64,000 nucleotides of DNA from an uncultured Spirochaetaceae bacterium (lineage in GTDB: Bacteria; Spirochaetota; Spirochaetia; Treponematales; Treponemataceae). The notes below the pieces were generated by a model. That model made no database searches. It was not told the DNA's origin and saw nothing but the letters and a program-made list of their open reading frames with translations. The number at the start of each line of letters is the position of its first letter. Position 1 is the first letter of the stretch. Positions 17,121 through 26,328 of the stretch are shown here, one piece after another. The position numbers and the translations under genes were made by a program. The stretch spans positions 10,879 through 74,878 of the forward strand of contig CADCBK010000017.1 in assembly GCA_902799665.1 (NCBI GenBank). The letters are read 5' to 3'.

Positions 17121-17504
17121 ATGGCAGTACCAAGAGCGAAAACGTCAAAAGCGGTGACCAGAAGGCGCAGAAGCATCAATATGAAGCTTGACGCTCCTCA
17201 GCTTGTTGCGTGCAACAACTGCGGAAACTTAGTCCTTCCGCACCACGTTTGCCCCAAATGCGGTTTTTATCGCGGACGTCAGGTGATTACACCGGAAACA
17301 GCTGACAAGCTCGAAATCGAAGAGAGCAAGATTCAGCTTTCTTCATCTTTCCGCGGCGATCTCGGAGCGGACAGCCTTGACACTTACGAGTTGGTTTACG
17401 CCATCGAAGAAGAGTTGGGCGTTTCTATTCCCGACGAAAAGGCCAACGAATTTGAGACAGTTCAGGACGCTTACGACTTCATCAAGTCTGAGCAGTCAAA
17501 GTAA
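17121..17504 (+). CDS. rpmF-acpP: Ribosomal protein L32 - acyl carrier protein fusion
   Basis: One open frame of 127 aa joins two housekeeping proteins. Residues 1-56 are a full bL32: MAVPRAKTSK, the basic RRRR stretch, and the zinc-ribbon pairs CNNC (31-34) and CPKC (44-47) ending GFYRGRQVI. Residues about 60-127 are acyl carrier protein from the end of helix I onward, with DLGADSLD (Ser85 for phosphopantetheine), EEELGVSIPDE and a final helix to SEQSK. Compared with normal ACP, the start Met and roughly the first ten residues of helix I are missing, replaced by the L32 tail. A Shine-Dalgarno AAGTGAGG precedes ATG 17121. Elsewhere rpmF, acpP and rnc are often separate adjacent genes, so the fusion sits at the ancestral junction. 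No second acpP is in the window. Confidence 0.88.
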   Translation: MAVPRAKTSKAVTRRRRSINMKLDAPQLVACNNCGNLVLPHHVCPKCGFYRGRQVITPETADKLEIEESKIQLSSSFRGDLGADSLDTYELVYAIEEELGVSIPDEKANEFETVQDAYDFIKSEQSK

Positions 17505-17544
17505 GAGCTTTCAAAAGCCCCGCTTTTGAAAATGTCTTAAAAGG

Positions 17545-17573
17545 AGCGCGGTTTTTTGCCGCGCTTTTTTTTT
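17545..17573 (+). terminator. Rho-independent terminator after the L32-ACP gene
   Basis: Seven-pair stem AGCGCGG (17545-17551) with CCGCGCT (17559-17565), loop of seven, then nine T. It lies between the fusion gene and rnc, so rnc is reached by read-through. Confidence 0.85.
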
Positions 17574-17604
17574 GCTTAAGGGAACGAAAAGCCAGGTTAA
17601 CGCA

Positions 17605-18345
17605 GTGCGCAATTTTAAGGAAATCTTTAGAGGCTCCAAGAAAATCTCCCCGGAACGAAAGGCCGCGCTATTGGCCTTTTGCAAGCCCCTTGGGCTAAAG
17701 TTCCGCGACTTGGAGCTATTGGACCTGGCCTTCCACCACCGTTCCTTCTCAAACGAAAGCAGGGAATTCAAGCGCTGCAACAACGAGCGCCTTGAATTCT
17801 TGGGCGACAGCGTGCTTGGCCTTGCCACCGCCGCCTTTTTGTACGAGGACATGGCCCAAAAGCAGGAGGGCGACCTGGCCAAAATCAAGGCCGCCGTCGT
17901 AAGCGAAAAAGCCCTGGCCCCCGTGGCGCTTGAATACGGAATTGACAAAATGCTGGTTTTGGGGAGGGGCGAGGAAATGAGCGGGGGTCGGACAAAGCCC
18001 GCGATTTTAGCCGACTGCATGGAAGCCGTCATCGGCGCCTACTACCTTGATTCCGGCTACGAGGCCGCCGAAGAATACATCCTGCGCTTCATCGTTCCCG
18101 CCGTTCGTTCCGTTCAAGAAAACAAGTCCGGCCGCGACTACAAAAGCCTCTTGCAGGAAGCCTTCCAAAAAAAATGCAAGGACATTCCCCGCTACGAGCT
18201 TGTCAAGACCCAAGGCCCCGACCACGACCGAGTCTTTTACGTGTCCGTCCACTTAGGCGACGCCGTATACGGCCCGGCCCGCGGCAAAAACAAAAAGGAA
18301 GCCGAGCAAGAAGCCGCCAAGCTTGCGCTTGAGCAAATAAAATAA
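17605..18345 (+). CDS. rnc: Ribonuclease III
   Basis: Double-strand-specific RNase that processes rRNA precursors and some mRNAs. Catalytic core NERLEFLGDSVLGL with the second acidic motif DCMEAVIGAYYLDSG, then a C-terminal double-stranded RNA-binding domain (DYKSLLQEAFQKK to KKEAEQEAAKLAL). I chose GTG 17605 (MRNFKEIF), giving 246 aa; a TTG at 17572 in the same frame lies in the T-run of the terminator and would not be translated from a terminated transcript. The start lacks a strong Shine-Dalgarno, so it remains uncertain. Confidence 0.9.
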   Translation: MRNFKEIFRGSKKISPERKAALLAFCKPLGLKFRDLELLDLAFHHRSFSNESREFKRCNNERLEFLGDSVLGLATAAFLYEDMAQKQEGDLAKIKAAVVSEKALAPVALEYGIDKMLVLGRGEEMSGGRTKPAILADCMEAVIGAYYLDSGYEAAEEYILRFIVPAVRSVQENKSGRDYKSLLQEAFQKKCKDIPRYELVKTQGPDHDRVFYVSVHLGDAVYGPARGKNKKEAEQEAAKLALEQIK

Positions 18346-18354
18346 CTTCCTTGC

Positions 18355-18392
18355 TTGCAACAAAGCGGCGTTTTCATTAAAATAAGAAAATC
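18355..18392 (+). promoter_or_regulatory. hisS promoter, near-leaderless
   Basis: TTGCAA (18355-18360), 17 nt, TAAAAT (18378-18383), then nine bases to the ATG of hisS. Confidence 0.55.
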
Positions 18393-19697
18393 ATGGAAAA
18401 TCAAATCATTCAGCCGCGCGTGCTAAAGGGCTTTAGGGACGCGCTTCCGCAAGAGCAGATTTTTCGCTCTGGATTGATCGAAAAAATTACCGGCGTTTAC
18501 CGTTCCTACGGCTTTGTGCCGATCGACACGCCTGTTTTGGAATACACAGAAATTTTGTTGCGAAAGTCAAACGGCGAGACCGAAAAGCAAGTCTTCCGCT
18601 TTGAGGACAATGGCGGCCGCGACGTAGCGATGCGCTTTGACCTTACCGTTCCATTCGCGCGCTTTACCGCCGAGCACAAAGCCGAGCTTGCCTTTCCCTT
18701 TAAGCGCTACCACATAGCCAAAGTTTGGCGCGGAGAAAAGCCCCAGGCCGGCCGCTACCGCGAATTTGTCCAGTGCGACATCGATACGGTTGGAAGCGAC
18801 TCGGCCGTTTGCGACGCCGAAATCCTTTGCGCGATGAAGGCCGCCTTGGCTTCCATCGGAATCGAAAAAATCAAGATTCACATAAACCACCGCGGCGCCT
18901 TCAACCGCTTTTTGGCCGGCCTTGGCGTTCAAGACAAAAGCGAGGACATCTTGCGTTCCGTTGACAAGCTTGCCAAAGTCGGAACGGACACAGTTATGGC
19001 GGAACTGGAGGAGGCGACAAAAAGCTCCGACGCCGCCAAAAAAATCTTGGACTACATCCAGCCCAGCGCCAATTTTGAAGAGGCGATTGGCAAAATGGAA
19101 AGCCTTTGCGGCGGAGCGGGGGACGACACAAATCGCTTGCGCCAAGTCTACCAAATGCTTGAAGCTGCCGGAATCGCGCAGTCTTTTGTCCTCGATCCGT
19201 CGATCACCCGCGGCCTTGACTACTACACGGGCCTTGTATACGAAAGCTTTTTGGACGACCTTCCTTCAATCGGCTCGGTTTGCTCTGGCGGCCGCTACGA
19301 CAACTTGGCCGGCCTTTACACCAAGGAACGGATCCCCGGCGTCGGCGGCTCGATAGGACTAGACCGCCTGATGGCCGCGATGGAGCAGCTGGGAATCGCC
19401 GGAAAAAAAGGCTCCTACCTTGACGCTGAAATTTTCTGCCAGGACGAAAGCCTTTTGATTGAAAACCAAAAAGCCGCCGCCGCCTTGCGCTCTCTTGGCG
19501 TAAAGGTAGAGGTATTCCCCGAAGCCAAAAAGATGAACCAGCAGTACGCTCTTGCCGAAGCCAAAAGCGTCTTGTGGGGCGTCTTTGTTTCCGCCGACGG
19601 AAAGCTTAGCGTAAAGAACCTCAAGACCCGCGAGCAAACCGACGGCCTGGACGCTGCCTCCGCCGCCGCCGTAATACTGAAAGCCCGCTCCAATTAG
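18393..19697 (+). CDS. hisS: Histidyl-tRNA synthetase
   Basis: Class II aminoacyl-tRNA synthetase, 434 aa, charging tRNA-His. Motifs in order: KGFRDALPQEQ, the motif 2 region FPFKRYHIAKVWRGEKPQAGRYREFVQCD, the histidine A loop RGLDYYTG, GRYDNLAG and motif 3 GGSIGLDRLMAAM. The C-terminal part from about residue 335 is the anticodon-binding domain. It follows rnc by 47 nt but has its own promoter-like sequence with a very short leader. Confidence 0.95.
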   Translation: MENQIIQPRVLKGFRDALPQEQIFRSGLIEKITGVYRSYGFVPIDTPVLEYTEILLRKSNGETEKQVFRFEDNGGRDVAMRFDLTVPFARFTAEHKAELAFPFKRYHIAKVWRGEKPQAGRYREFVQCDIDTVGSDSAVCDAEILCAMKAALASIGIEKIKIHINHRGAFNRFLAGLGVQDKSEDILRSVDKLAKVGTDTVMAELEEATKSSDAAKKILDYIQPSANFEEAIGKMESLCGGAGDDTNRLRQVYQMLEAAGIAQSFVLDPSITRGLDYYTGLVYESFLDDLPSIGSVCSGGRYDNLAGLYTKERIPGVGGSIGLDRLMAAMEQLGIAGKKGSYLDAEIFCQDESLLIENQKAAAALRSLGVKVEVFPEAKKMNQQYALAEAKSVLWGVFVSADGKLSVKNLKTREQTDGLDAASAAAVILKARSN

Positions 19698-19785
19698 GCG
19701 CGAGCCTCCTTGCGCGAGCGCCGTAATTGGAAAATCCGCTCGAACGAACGATTAGTGTTTTGAAAAAAAAAATTACGAGCGGCTC

Positions 19786-19814
19786 TTGACAAAACCGCGC
19801 GTTTTCGCTATTAT
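19786..19814 (+). promoter_or_regulatory. tRNA-Gly promoter
   Basis: TTGACA (19786-19791), 17 nt, TATTAT (19809-19814), followed 12 nt later by the mature tRNA start. Confidence 0.8.
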
Positions 19815-19826
19815 TTAAGAACATTT

Positions 19827-19899
19827 GCGGCAGTCATATAACGGCTCATTATCTCAGCCTTCCAAGCTGATGACGAGGGTTCGACTCCCTTCTGCCGCT
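19827..19899 (+). tRNA. tRNA-Gly (TCC)
   Basis: Cloverleaf of 73 nt. Acceptor GCGGCAG pairs with CTGCCGC. The anticodon stem TCAGC/GCTGA encloses the loop CTTCCAA, giving anticodon TCC, which reads GGA and GGG. The T arm is GAGGG TTCGACT CCCTT. The D stem is short and AT-rich. CCA is not encoded, as is normal in this lineage, and the discriminator base is T. Confidence 0.93.
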
Positions 19900-19905
19900 T
19901 AGAAA

Positions 19906-19932
19906 GGACTTCCTTACAGGAAGCCCTTTTTT
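19906..19932 (+). terminator. tRNA-Gly terminator
   Basis: Stem CTTCC/GGAAG with loop TTACA, extended by two more G-C pairs past one mismatch, then six T. Confidence 0.75.
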
Positions 19933-20022
19933 ATTTTTAAAGCAAATTTTGTAGAAGGAACAGGGAGTCGAAGCGGAGCTGCCGCGGCGAAAATTTTTGT
20001 GGCGCAAATTTGAATTCCGTGA

Positions 20023-20037
20023 TATAATAGAAATATT
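20023..20037 (+). promoter_or_regulatory. -10 element of the GGDEF gene, near-leaderless
   Basis: Perfect TATAAT at 20023-20028, nine bases before the ATG. No good -35 hexamer is seen at the right distance. There is no Shine-Dalgarno. Confidence 0.5.
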
Positions 20038-21372
20038 ATGAAAGTTGATTTAACCGTGTTCAGCCACATCGCGACATCCTTGGCAAAGCGTTTTGACTGC
20101 CTTTACTATGTCGACATCGAGACCAACGATTACATAGAATTCATACAGCCTAAAGTTCTTGCAAGCGTGAACATTCCCAAAGAGGGAAAAGACTTTTTTG
20201 TGACGGCGACCAAAAACGCCTACAACTACGTTCACCCTGATGACCTTGAGGAAATGCTCAAAATCCACGACAAGGCCAATGTCTTGAAGAACCTTGCCAA
20301 GGGCAAATCCTATTCGGTGAGCGGCCGCGTTGTCCGCGACGGAAAAATGGTTTACACGCGCTTTGTCGTCGTCATGTGCGAAGACAAAAAGCACATTCTT
20401 TGCGGCATGGAAGACATTGACGACGAAGTCCGCGAAAAAGAGGAGCAGGCTAAAAACCTTTTGTCGGCGGAACGGATGGCAAGGCGCGACGAGCTTACCG
20501 GCATAAAGAACAAGAACGCCTTCGCCGAACATTCCCAAGCCTTGGACGGAAAGATACGCGCGGGCGCGCACGACTATAAATTCGCGGTCTTGATGTGCGA
20601 CTTGAACGACCTAAAAATGCTCAACGACACGCGCGGCCACGCTTTTGGAGACGAAGCCTTGCAGCGAGCCAGCGCTATGATTTGCGACGTCTTTAAGCAC
20701 AGTCCAGTCTTTAGAATTGGCGGCGACGAGTTTGTCGCGGTCTTGACAGACTACGACTACGACAGGCGCGAGCAGTTTGTAAAGGAGCTTAGGGAAAGGT
20801 CCGAAAAAAACGGCCGCTTCAAGTCCGGCCCGGAATTGGCCGTGGGCTTGGCCGTTTACGACCCGCATAAGGACAACTCTTTTTCGGACGTTTTTGAGCG
20901 CGCCGACCGCGACATGTACGAGAACAAGAATCTTGTAAAATCGCGCAAAGGCGTGGAAAAGCATAAACCCCTAGACGGAAGCGAAAAGACAATCACAGAA
21001 GAAAGAAAGCGCATGCTTGACAGCTTGTTCGGCGCCTTGCACACGGTCGCCGGCGGCGGCTACATTTACCTTTGCGACATGCGCTACGACTATTCAAGGT
21101 GGGCCCTTTCTATTATTGACGACTTTGGACTAAAGTCTGAATACATGTACCAAGCCGACAAGATTTGGCAAGACAACATTCACCCCGACGACTTGGAAGC
21201 CTATAAAAAAGCCATCGATTTGGTCTTTAACGGAGACGCCGCCGTGGTTCCCTTTGTTTACCGCGCCAAAAAAGCCGACGGCTCCTATGTCGCCTTGTCG
21301 ACTCGCGGCTTTATCATGACCGACGCCGAAGGCGTTCCTGACTACTTTGGCGGAATCATGCTTCCGCAATAA
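20038..21372 (+). CDS. PAS-GGDEF-PAS diguanylate cyclase
   Basis: Predicted to make the second messenger cyclic di-GMP. Residues about 20-135 resemble a PAS-type sensor ([12 protein letters not shown]). GGDEF follows, with [34 protein letters not shown] and the catalytic RIGGDEF (228-232) intact. No RxxD inhibitory site precedes it, so product inhibition through that site is unlikely. Residues about 330-444 form a second PAS-like module ([15 protein letters not shown]) after the cyclase, an uncommon order. There are no membrane segments, so it is cytosolic. The 3' end overlaps the convergent hybrid kinase gene by 17 bp. Confidence 0.88.
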   Translation: MKVDLTVFSHIATSLAKRFDCLYYVDIETNDYIEFIQPKVLASVNIPKEGKDFFVTATKNAYNYVHPDDLEEMLKIHDKANVLKNLAKGKSYSVSGRVVRDGKMVYTRFVVVMCEDKKHILCGMEDIDDEVREKEEQAKNLLSAERMARRDELTGIKNKNAFAEHSQALDGKIRAGAHDYKFAVLMCDLNDLKMLNDTRGHAFGDEALQRASAMICDVFKHSPVFRIGGDEFVAVLTDYDYDRREQFVKELRERSEKNGRFKSGPELAVGLAVYDPHKDNSFSDVFERADRDMYENKNLVKSRKGVEKHKPLDGSEKTITEERKRMLDSLFGALHTVAGGGYIYLCDMRYDYSRWALSIIDDFGLKSEYMYQADKIWQDNIHPDDLEAYKKAIDLVFNGDAAVVPFVYRAKKADGSYVALSTRGFIMTDAEGVPDYFGGIMLPQ

Positions 21373-24109
21373 GCTCTTCTAGCGTTTTGTACAAGTCCTC
21401 GGGCTCCACCGGCTTTGAAAGGTGCGCGTTCATTCCGGCTTGCAATGAGCGCTGCACGTCTTCGTCAAAGGCGTTGGCTGTGAGAGCGACGATGGGAATT
21501 TTTTTCGCGTCGGGGCGGGGAAGCGCGCGGATTTTGGCGGCCGCTTCCAAGCCGTCCATCTCGGGCATGCGGACATCCATTAAAATCGCGTCGTAATGGC
21601 CGGCCGCGCTTTTTTCAAACATTTCGACGGCGAGCCTTCCGTTTGAAGCGCGGTCGATTTTCGCGCCGCGCGCCTCAATCACTTCTTGCATTATCTCGGC
21701 GTTTATCTCGACGTCTTCCGCCAAGAGGATTTTCTTTCCGTTAAGGGAGGCGCGCGCTTTTTGCTTGCTTTTTCCGGCGCTGTCTTCGGCCGCGCTGGCG
21801 GCGCAGTTGGTTAGGGGAACGACAAGCGTTACGCAGGTTCCCTTTCCTTTTTGCGATTCGACTGAAATCGAGCCGTTCATTTGCTCGATGATGTTCTTTG
21901 TGATGGCCATTCCTAGTCCCGTGCTTCCGTACTTGTTGCTGCGGCCGCTGTCCTCTTGGGCGAATACGTCAAAAATTTTTGGAATGAAGTCCTTGTCCAT
22001 TCCGATGCCGGTGTCCTTGACAAAAAATTTCAGGCTGGAGTGGTCGCCGTAAGAGGCCGCCATCTCCACTGTGAACAAAACGCTTCCTGGAGCGTCGGTG
22101 AATTTTATCGCGTTTGAAAGAACGTTTAAAAGCGCCTGCTTGATTTTAAGCTCGTCGCCGATGTAGCGGCCTTCCGCGCCAGACAGCGCGCGGCATTCGT
22201 ATTCAAGGCCCTTTTCGTCGCACTGGGCGCGGGCGATTGTGTTCAGCTGCTCAAGCATCGCGCTTAAGGAAAATTCCTCGTTTCGCAGCGTAAGGCGGCC
22301 CGACTCGATCCTTGACATGTCAAGGATGTCGTTTATCAAGTCTAGCAAGTGCCGCGCGCTTTCTCCGATTTTTTCAAGCTGTTCCCGCGTCTCTTGCGGA
22401 AGGTTTTTGTTGCGCAAGGCCAGGCTGTCCAGTCCTATGATCGCGTTCATCGGGGTGCGGATTTCGTGGCTCATGTTGGAAAGGAAGGCGGTCTTTGCCT
22501 TGTTGGCTTGTTCCGCCGCTTCCAAGGCTTGCGCCAAAGTCTTGTTGAGCGAGGCGCGTTCCTCCAAATTGCGCTGCTTTCGCTTCATGTTGTGGAAAAG
22601 CAGGCCTATGACAAAAGCGGAGATTGCGAAAACGACGCCCGCGAAAATCAGAAGGTTGTTCATTATGATGTCGGCGAGCGAGTAGGAATAAAGCAGGTCC
22701 GAATACTTAAAGGCCATGTTCTGCGCGTAGTCGGCGCCAAGAATGTTTATTCCCCGGTTCAAGAGCATCAAAAGGCCCGCGTTTCCGATTTGCGCTCCAA
22801 AACAGCGGTCGTCGTTGTGGTTTGTTTGGATTACCGAAAGGCCAGAGTAGCGCCTGTTTCGCAAAATGTCGTTGGCCCTAAGGCCGTTCAGCGTCGTGCA
22901 GCCAGCCTCTCCGTTTTTGACGGCTTTAAGGCAGGCGTCGATGGAACTGTAGAAAGATATTTTTGCGTTTGGATAATAGGTCTTTACAAAGTAATACTGC
23001 ATGCGGTTGTTTTCGTTGACCGCGAAACCAAGCTCGGTCACCGCGGAAACAAGCGGCGTTGACTGGAAGATTCCGCCTTCCTCCGAATAGTACAAGCCTC
23101 CGCCCACGGGAAAGGCAATGTCTATTTTGTCTGAAGCGAGCGCGGCCGTCATTTGGTCGTAGCTGTCAAAGCCTTCGTACGAAAGTTCTATGTTCTGCAA
23201 TCCAAGGCCTTCCCACATTCTCGCCATTACGTCTGTGACTAGTCCAGTGGCCTTTCCGTCTTTGGCGCAAGCGCTGTAAGGAAGGTAGTTTTTAAGGTAG
23301 CCCACGCGCGCCTTTGTGTTTTCTGTAAGCCATTTTTTTTCGGCTGCCGAAAAGGCTCTGCTTGCCACGCTTACAGGATAGTATTTGCTTTTTAGCGAGT
23401 TTATGTAGTTTGGCTCGTTCTTAAAAAGCTCGGCCTGCGCCTCGTTCAGTTCCTTCAAAAGTTCCGGCTTGTTCTTGGCCACGCAAAGATAGTAGTCCGA
23501 AAATCCGTAAGGGTAGAGGAGCTCCGCGTTGGATCTGCCGTAGGCGCCGTCGCCTTCCGCGGCCAAAACGTCAATCTGCTCCTTGTCAAAGGCTTCAAAA
23601 AGCGGCCCGTAGTCGTTAAAGCGGACCACGTCTGCCTTTATCGCGCGAGCCTTTAAAAAGTCGTCCAAGGCGCCGGCCATCGCGCTGTCCAAGACTCCGA
23701 TTTTTTTTCCGTTAAGAGTCGCGGGGTCGGCGGTGATTTGGTCCAGCGAGGCGCGCTTGATTAAATTGTAGTTTTCGCTTCCCATCGGAGTGTCGGGATA
23801 GCCGATGATGCCGGCGCGGTCGGCGCGCCATGCAAGACCGGCCAAAAAGTCAATCTTTCCGTCCAAGAGCATTTGGTACAAGTCGCCGAACTCGCCGTAG
23901 ACGTATTCGTATTTCCAGCCAGTGTATTCCGAAAGCTTTTGGTAATACTCGTAGGCGTAGCCGGTCTTTACAGAGCCTTTTTGCGCTCCTTCTTGGAAGA
24001 CTTCGTTTTCAAAGTAGCCCACGCGCGCGAGCTTTTTCTGGGGCGTGGCGTAAAGGGCGCAAGTCATCGCCGCCAGAATAAAAACAAAAAGTCCAAAGAT
24101 GTTTTTCAT
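21356..24109 (-). CDS. Hybrid sensor histidine kinase with two periplasmic solute-binding domains
   Basis: BvgS-like membrane sensor of 917 aa. Start ATG 24109 gives a signal peptide ([21 protein letters not shown]) and overlaps the neuB-like stop as ATGA. Two tandem SBP_bac_3 domains follow ([14 protein letters not shown] and [14 protein letters not shown] openings), then a membrane helix around residue 490-510. HisKA carries [11 protein letters not shown] (His548). The ATPase has [19 protein letters not shown] and [13 protein letters not shown]. The C-terminal receiver has Asp845 in [11 protein letters not shown]. The periplasmic part should bind a small solute such as an amino acid. No separate output regulator is adjacent. 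Confidence 0.92.
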   Translation of the reverse strand: MKNIFGLFVFILAAMTCALYATPQKKLARVGYFENEVFQEGAQKGSVKTGYAYEYYQKLSEYTGWKYEYVYGEFGDLYQMLLDGKIDFLAGLAWRADRAGIIGYPDTPMGSENYNLIKRASLDQITADPATLNGKKIGVLDSAMAGALDDFLKARAIKADVVRFNDYGPLFEAFDKEQIDVLAAEGDGAYGRSNAELLYPYGFSDYYLCVAKNKPELLKELNEAQAELFKNEPNYINSLKSKYYPVSVASRAFSAAEKKWLTENTKARVGYLKNYLPYSACAKDGKATGLVTDVMARMWEGLGLQNIELSYEGFDSYDQMTAALASDKIDIAFPVGGGLYYSEEGGIFQSTPLVSAVTELGFAVNENNRMQYYFVKTYYPNAKISFYSSIDACLKAVKNGEAGCTTLNGLRANDILRNRRYSGLSVIQTNHNDDRCFGAQIGNAGLLMLLNRGINILGADYAQNMAFKYSDLLYSYSLADIIMNNLLIFAGVVFAISAFVIGLLFHNMKRKQRNLEERASLNKTLAQALEAAEQANKAKTAFLSNMSHEIRTPMNAIIGLDSLALRNKNLPQETREQLEKIGESARHLLDLINDILDMSRIESGRLTLRNEEFSLSAMLEQLNTIARAQCDEKGLEYECRALSGAEGRYIGDELKIKQALLNVLSNAIKFTDAPGSVLFTVEMAASYGDHSSLKFFVKDTGIGMDKDFIPKIFDVFAQEDSGRSNKYGSTGLGMAITKNIIEQMNGSISVESQKGKGTCVTLVVPLTNCAASAAEDSAGKSKQKARASLNGKKILLAEDVEINAEIMQEVIEARGAKIDRASNGRLAVEMFEKSAAGHYDAILMDVRMPEMDGLEAAAKIRALPRPDAKKIPIVALTANAFDEDVQRSLQAGMNAHLSKPVEPEDLYKTLEELIAEA

Positions 24110-25272
24110 AGATGCCCTTCCTCCGTAATGTCTTCCCATGCCACGCCCGCTCCGTCCTGGACCGCGCGGCGAAGTTTTTTTCCTATGACGCTTTCCAAAA
24201 ACTCAGGGCCGATTCCCGGCGTCAAAACTTTTTCGGTGCGCAAAACGCCAATGTCTTGGGCTTCCAAAACGTGGCCGGCTTCAAAGGCTTTCATGTAATG
24301 AAGGCTTCTGTTTGTGCGGCCGTAGTTTTTTTCTTCGGCCGGGGCCAGCGCCTTGATTCCGTTCCCCAAAACTTTTTGGACGCGCTCGCTTCCGTACTGC
24401 TCTTCCATTTGCTTTATGATTTCTTGGCCGCCGCGCTCGCTTCCGTAGCGGTTTATGGCGGCCTTGCATTGTCGCAGGGCCTTTGTCATTTGCAAAAATT
24501 GCTGGGGCTCCAAGGCCACCGGGTCGTCAAGGCCGCTTGTCTTTTTGCTGAGCGTTATGTGCTTTTCAAAAACGGTCGCTCCTTGCGAGGCGGCCAGGCA
24601 TGGAACCAAGACCGGGTCAAGCGAGTGGTCGCTTAGTCCTGTTTTAACGCCAAGCTGTTTTTTTAGCGCGGCGATAAGTCGTACGTTGTATTCCTCTTCC
24701 GGGGCGGGGTAGCTTGTCACGCAGTGAAGGAGGACCACGCCGCTTGTTCCCAAAATGGCAAGCGCGGCCTCTATGTCGCTTTGCTTTGAAACGCCGCTAG
24801 AAACTATTACAGGAACTGCGGCGGGGGCGGGGAAGGCCGCCTCATTCGTTTTTCGCGCCTCGTCCGATTGAAGTTTTCCATCCGTTTTTCGCGCGGCGGC
24901 CAAGGCGCGCAGCATCGGAAAATGGTTCAGTTCCGGCGAGGCAATTTTAACCGCGTCGGGCTTTAGCTCCAAAAGGAGCTCTAGGCTTTTTAAGCCAAAG
25001 GGCGAGCAAATCCATTTTAGGCCAAGCGAGCGCGCGTATTCCAAAGTCGCGGCGTAAAAGTCGGGCGGACATTCCAGCTGCCTAAAGCGCTCGTACAGGG
25101 GAATGCGGCCCGTGGGCAAATCGACAAAGCCAGTCTTTGGGTGCAGGATTTCGTCCGCGATGACCCATTGGAATTTAACCGCGTCGGCCTCGGCTTCCTT
25201 TGCCGCGTCAATCAAGCGCTTTGCCTTTTCTATTGAACCTTCGTGCGACGTTCCGATTTCCGCGATTACCAT
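24106..25272 (-). CDS. neuB: NeuB-family sialic acid (N-acetylneuraminate, legionaminate or pseudaminate) synthase
   Basis: Condenses an N-acylated hexosamine with phosphoenolpyruvate to make a nonulosonic acid. A TIM barrel opens with [17 protein letters not shown] and has [43 protein letters not shown] and VFEKHIT. A C-terminal SAF domain ([20 protein letters not shown]) completes the family. Residues about 127-152 are an extra loop with a duplicated ARKT motif, not typical of the family. The other genes of the pathway are absent here, so the exact product is open. The gene precedes and overlaps the hybrid kinase. Its promoter leaves only six bases between TATAAT and the ATG. Confidence 0.88.
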   Translation of the reverse strand: MVIAEIGTSHEGSIEKAKRLIDAAKEAEADAVKFQWVIADEILHPKTGFVDLPTGRIPLYERFRQLECPPDFYAATLEYARSLGLKWICSPFGLKSLELLLELKPDAVKIASPELNHFPMLRALAAARKTDGKLQSDEARKTNEAAFPAPAAVPVIVSSGVSKQSDIEAALAILGTSGVVLLHCVTSYPAPEEEYNVRLIAALKKQLGVKTGLSDHSLDPVLVPCLAASQGATVFEKHITLSKKTSGLDDPVALEPQQFLQMTKALRQCKAAINRYGSERGGQEIIKQMEEQYGSERVQKVLGNGIKALAPAEEKNYGRTNRSLHYMKAFEAGHVLEAQDIGVLRTEKVLTPGIGPEFLESVIGKKLRRAVQDGAGVAWEDITEEGHL

Positions 25273-25284
25273 TGTTCCATTATA
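25273..25284 (-). promoter_or_regulatory. neuB-like -10 element, leaderless type
   Basis: On the minus strand: perfect TATAAT (25279-25284), GGAACA, ATG. No convincing -35 hexamer is visible. Confidence 0.55.
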
Positions 25285-25499
25285 CCATAAAAATGCCGGA
25301 TTTGCTAGCGTTTGCAGGTTTGATGAACGGGCAAGGCATTGAAAAAGCGGCGCCGAACAGACGAAGCCGCAACTGGGAGCCGCGCTTTTTTGCTATAGAG
25401 CCAGTCCGCTGTCCGCGCGAGCCTTTTGCGAGCGAGGATGTTGCGGCTTATGCGGCCAGCGAACATTTTGGGGCTTGCGTTAGCTTTCTTTGCCGCTAC
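25285..25499. other. Intergenic stretch between divergent neuB-like and yebC
   Basis: The 308-bp gap between the two start codons holds the two promoters at its ends. The middle has GC-rich inverted segments (for example GCGGC and GCCGC near 25346-25390 followed by a T-run) but no gene I can support. A short plus-strand frame here has no start signal or family resemblance. Confidence 0.5.
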
Positions 25500-25529
25500 T
25501 TGACCAACAGCGTAAATTTATGATAAAAT
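25500..25529 (+). promoter_or_regulatory. yebC-ruvC promoter
   Basis: TTGACC (25500-25505), 18 nt, TAAAAT (25524-25529). The leader is about 45 nt with a clear Shine-Dalgarno AGGAG at 25569-25573. Confidence 0.75.
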
Positions 25530-25580
25530 CAAACTCTAGCATTACACGCTTATAAATTTTTTCAATATAGGAGATCCTCT

Positions 25581-26324
25581 ATGTCAGGACACAGTAAATG
25601 GGCGACAATCAAACACGCCAAGGGAATCGCGGACGCCAAGCGCGGAAAGCTTTTCACAAAGTTCATTAAGGAAATTTCAATCGCGGCTCGCATGGGCGGC
25701 GGCGACCCCGACTCTAACCCCCGCTTGCGCACGGCCATCCTTAAGGCCCGCGCCTCAAACATGCCCAAGGACAACATTGAGCGCGCCATCAAGAAGGGAA
25801 CAGGCGAAGACGGCGGATCTAACTACGAAGAAATGGTATACGAAGGATACGCTCCTGGCGGAGTCGCCGTTTTGGTCGAAGTTTTGACTGACAACAAGAA
25901 CCGCGCGGCCGCCGACGTTCGCAACATTTTCAACAAGAACGGCGGAAACCTCGGAACAACAGGCTCCGTAAGCCGCATGTTCAGCCGCAAGGGAACAATC
26001 ACATACGACGCCGAAAAAGTAAGCGAAGACGAAGTCATGGAAGTCGCGCTTGACGCTGGCGCCGACGACGTTGAGAACGAAGACGGAATCATCACCGTAA
26101 CGACTTCTCAGGAAGCCTTTGCCGGCGTTATGGAAGCCTTGCAGGCCAAGGGCTTTGAGTCCCTTTCCGGCGAAGTCGGAATGGTTCCCGAAGCCTACCA
26201 GCCCGTAGACAAGGACACAGCCGCCAAAGTCCAGAAGATGATCGACAAGCTTGAGGACAACGACGACGTTCAGAATGTCTACACAACAGTGGAATATCCT
26301 GAAGACTTCGTTCCCGAAGAGTAA
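25581..26324 (+). CDS. yebC: YebC/PmpR (TACO1) family protein
   Basis: Cytosolic protein of 247 aa, opening SGHSKWATIKHAKGIADAKRGKLFTK, the signature of the family. The three-domain protein is described as a transcription regulator in some bacteria and as a factor that relieves ribosome stalling in others. Here it precedes ruvC, a very common neighbour. Two stop codons (TAATAA) end the frame and the ruvC start follows within 5 nt. Confidence 0.93.
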   Translation: MSGHSKWATIKHAKGIADAKRGKLFTKFIKEISIAARMGGGDPDSNPRLRTAILKARASNMPKDNIERAIKKGTGEDGGSNYEEMVYEGYAPGGVAVLVEVLTDNKNRAAADVRNIFNKNGGNLGTTGSVSRMFSRKGTITYDAEKVSEDEVMEVALDAGADDVENEDGIITVTTSQEAFAGVMEALQAKGFESLSGEVGMVPEAYQPVDKDTAAKVQKMIDKLEDNDDVQNVYTTVEYPEDFVPEE

Positions 26325-26328
26325 TAAG

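Noticed and set aside
16228-17179. Long minus-strand reading frames across the repeat array, with a repeated Arg/Trp-rich segment
   Set aside because: They run over deoD and the L32-ACP gene, have no ribosome site and repeat only because the DNA repeats. Best read as non-coding.
19880-19972. An 11-base inverted copy of the tRNA-Gly T arm (TTCGACTCCCT at 19880-19890, AGGGAGTCGAA at 19962-19972)
   Set aside because: Looked like a possible attachment-site relic, but there is no integrase or direct repeat, the match is short, and the tRNA terminator lies between. Probably chance.
25330-25400. Possible terminator or small RNA with GCGGC/GCCGC arms and a T-run
   Set aside because: Not downstream of any gene on the plus strand and without a promoter, so nothing to support a transcript.
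25200-25523. Plus-strand frame in the neuB-yebC gap
   Set aside because: Starts inside neuB on the opposite strand, has no Shine-Dalgarno, and resembles nothing I know.
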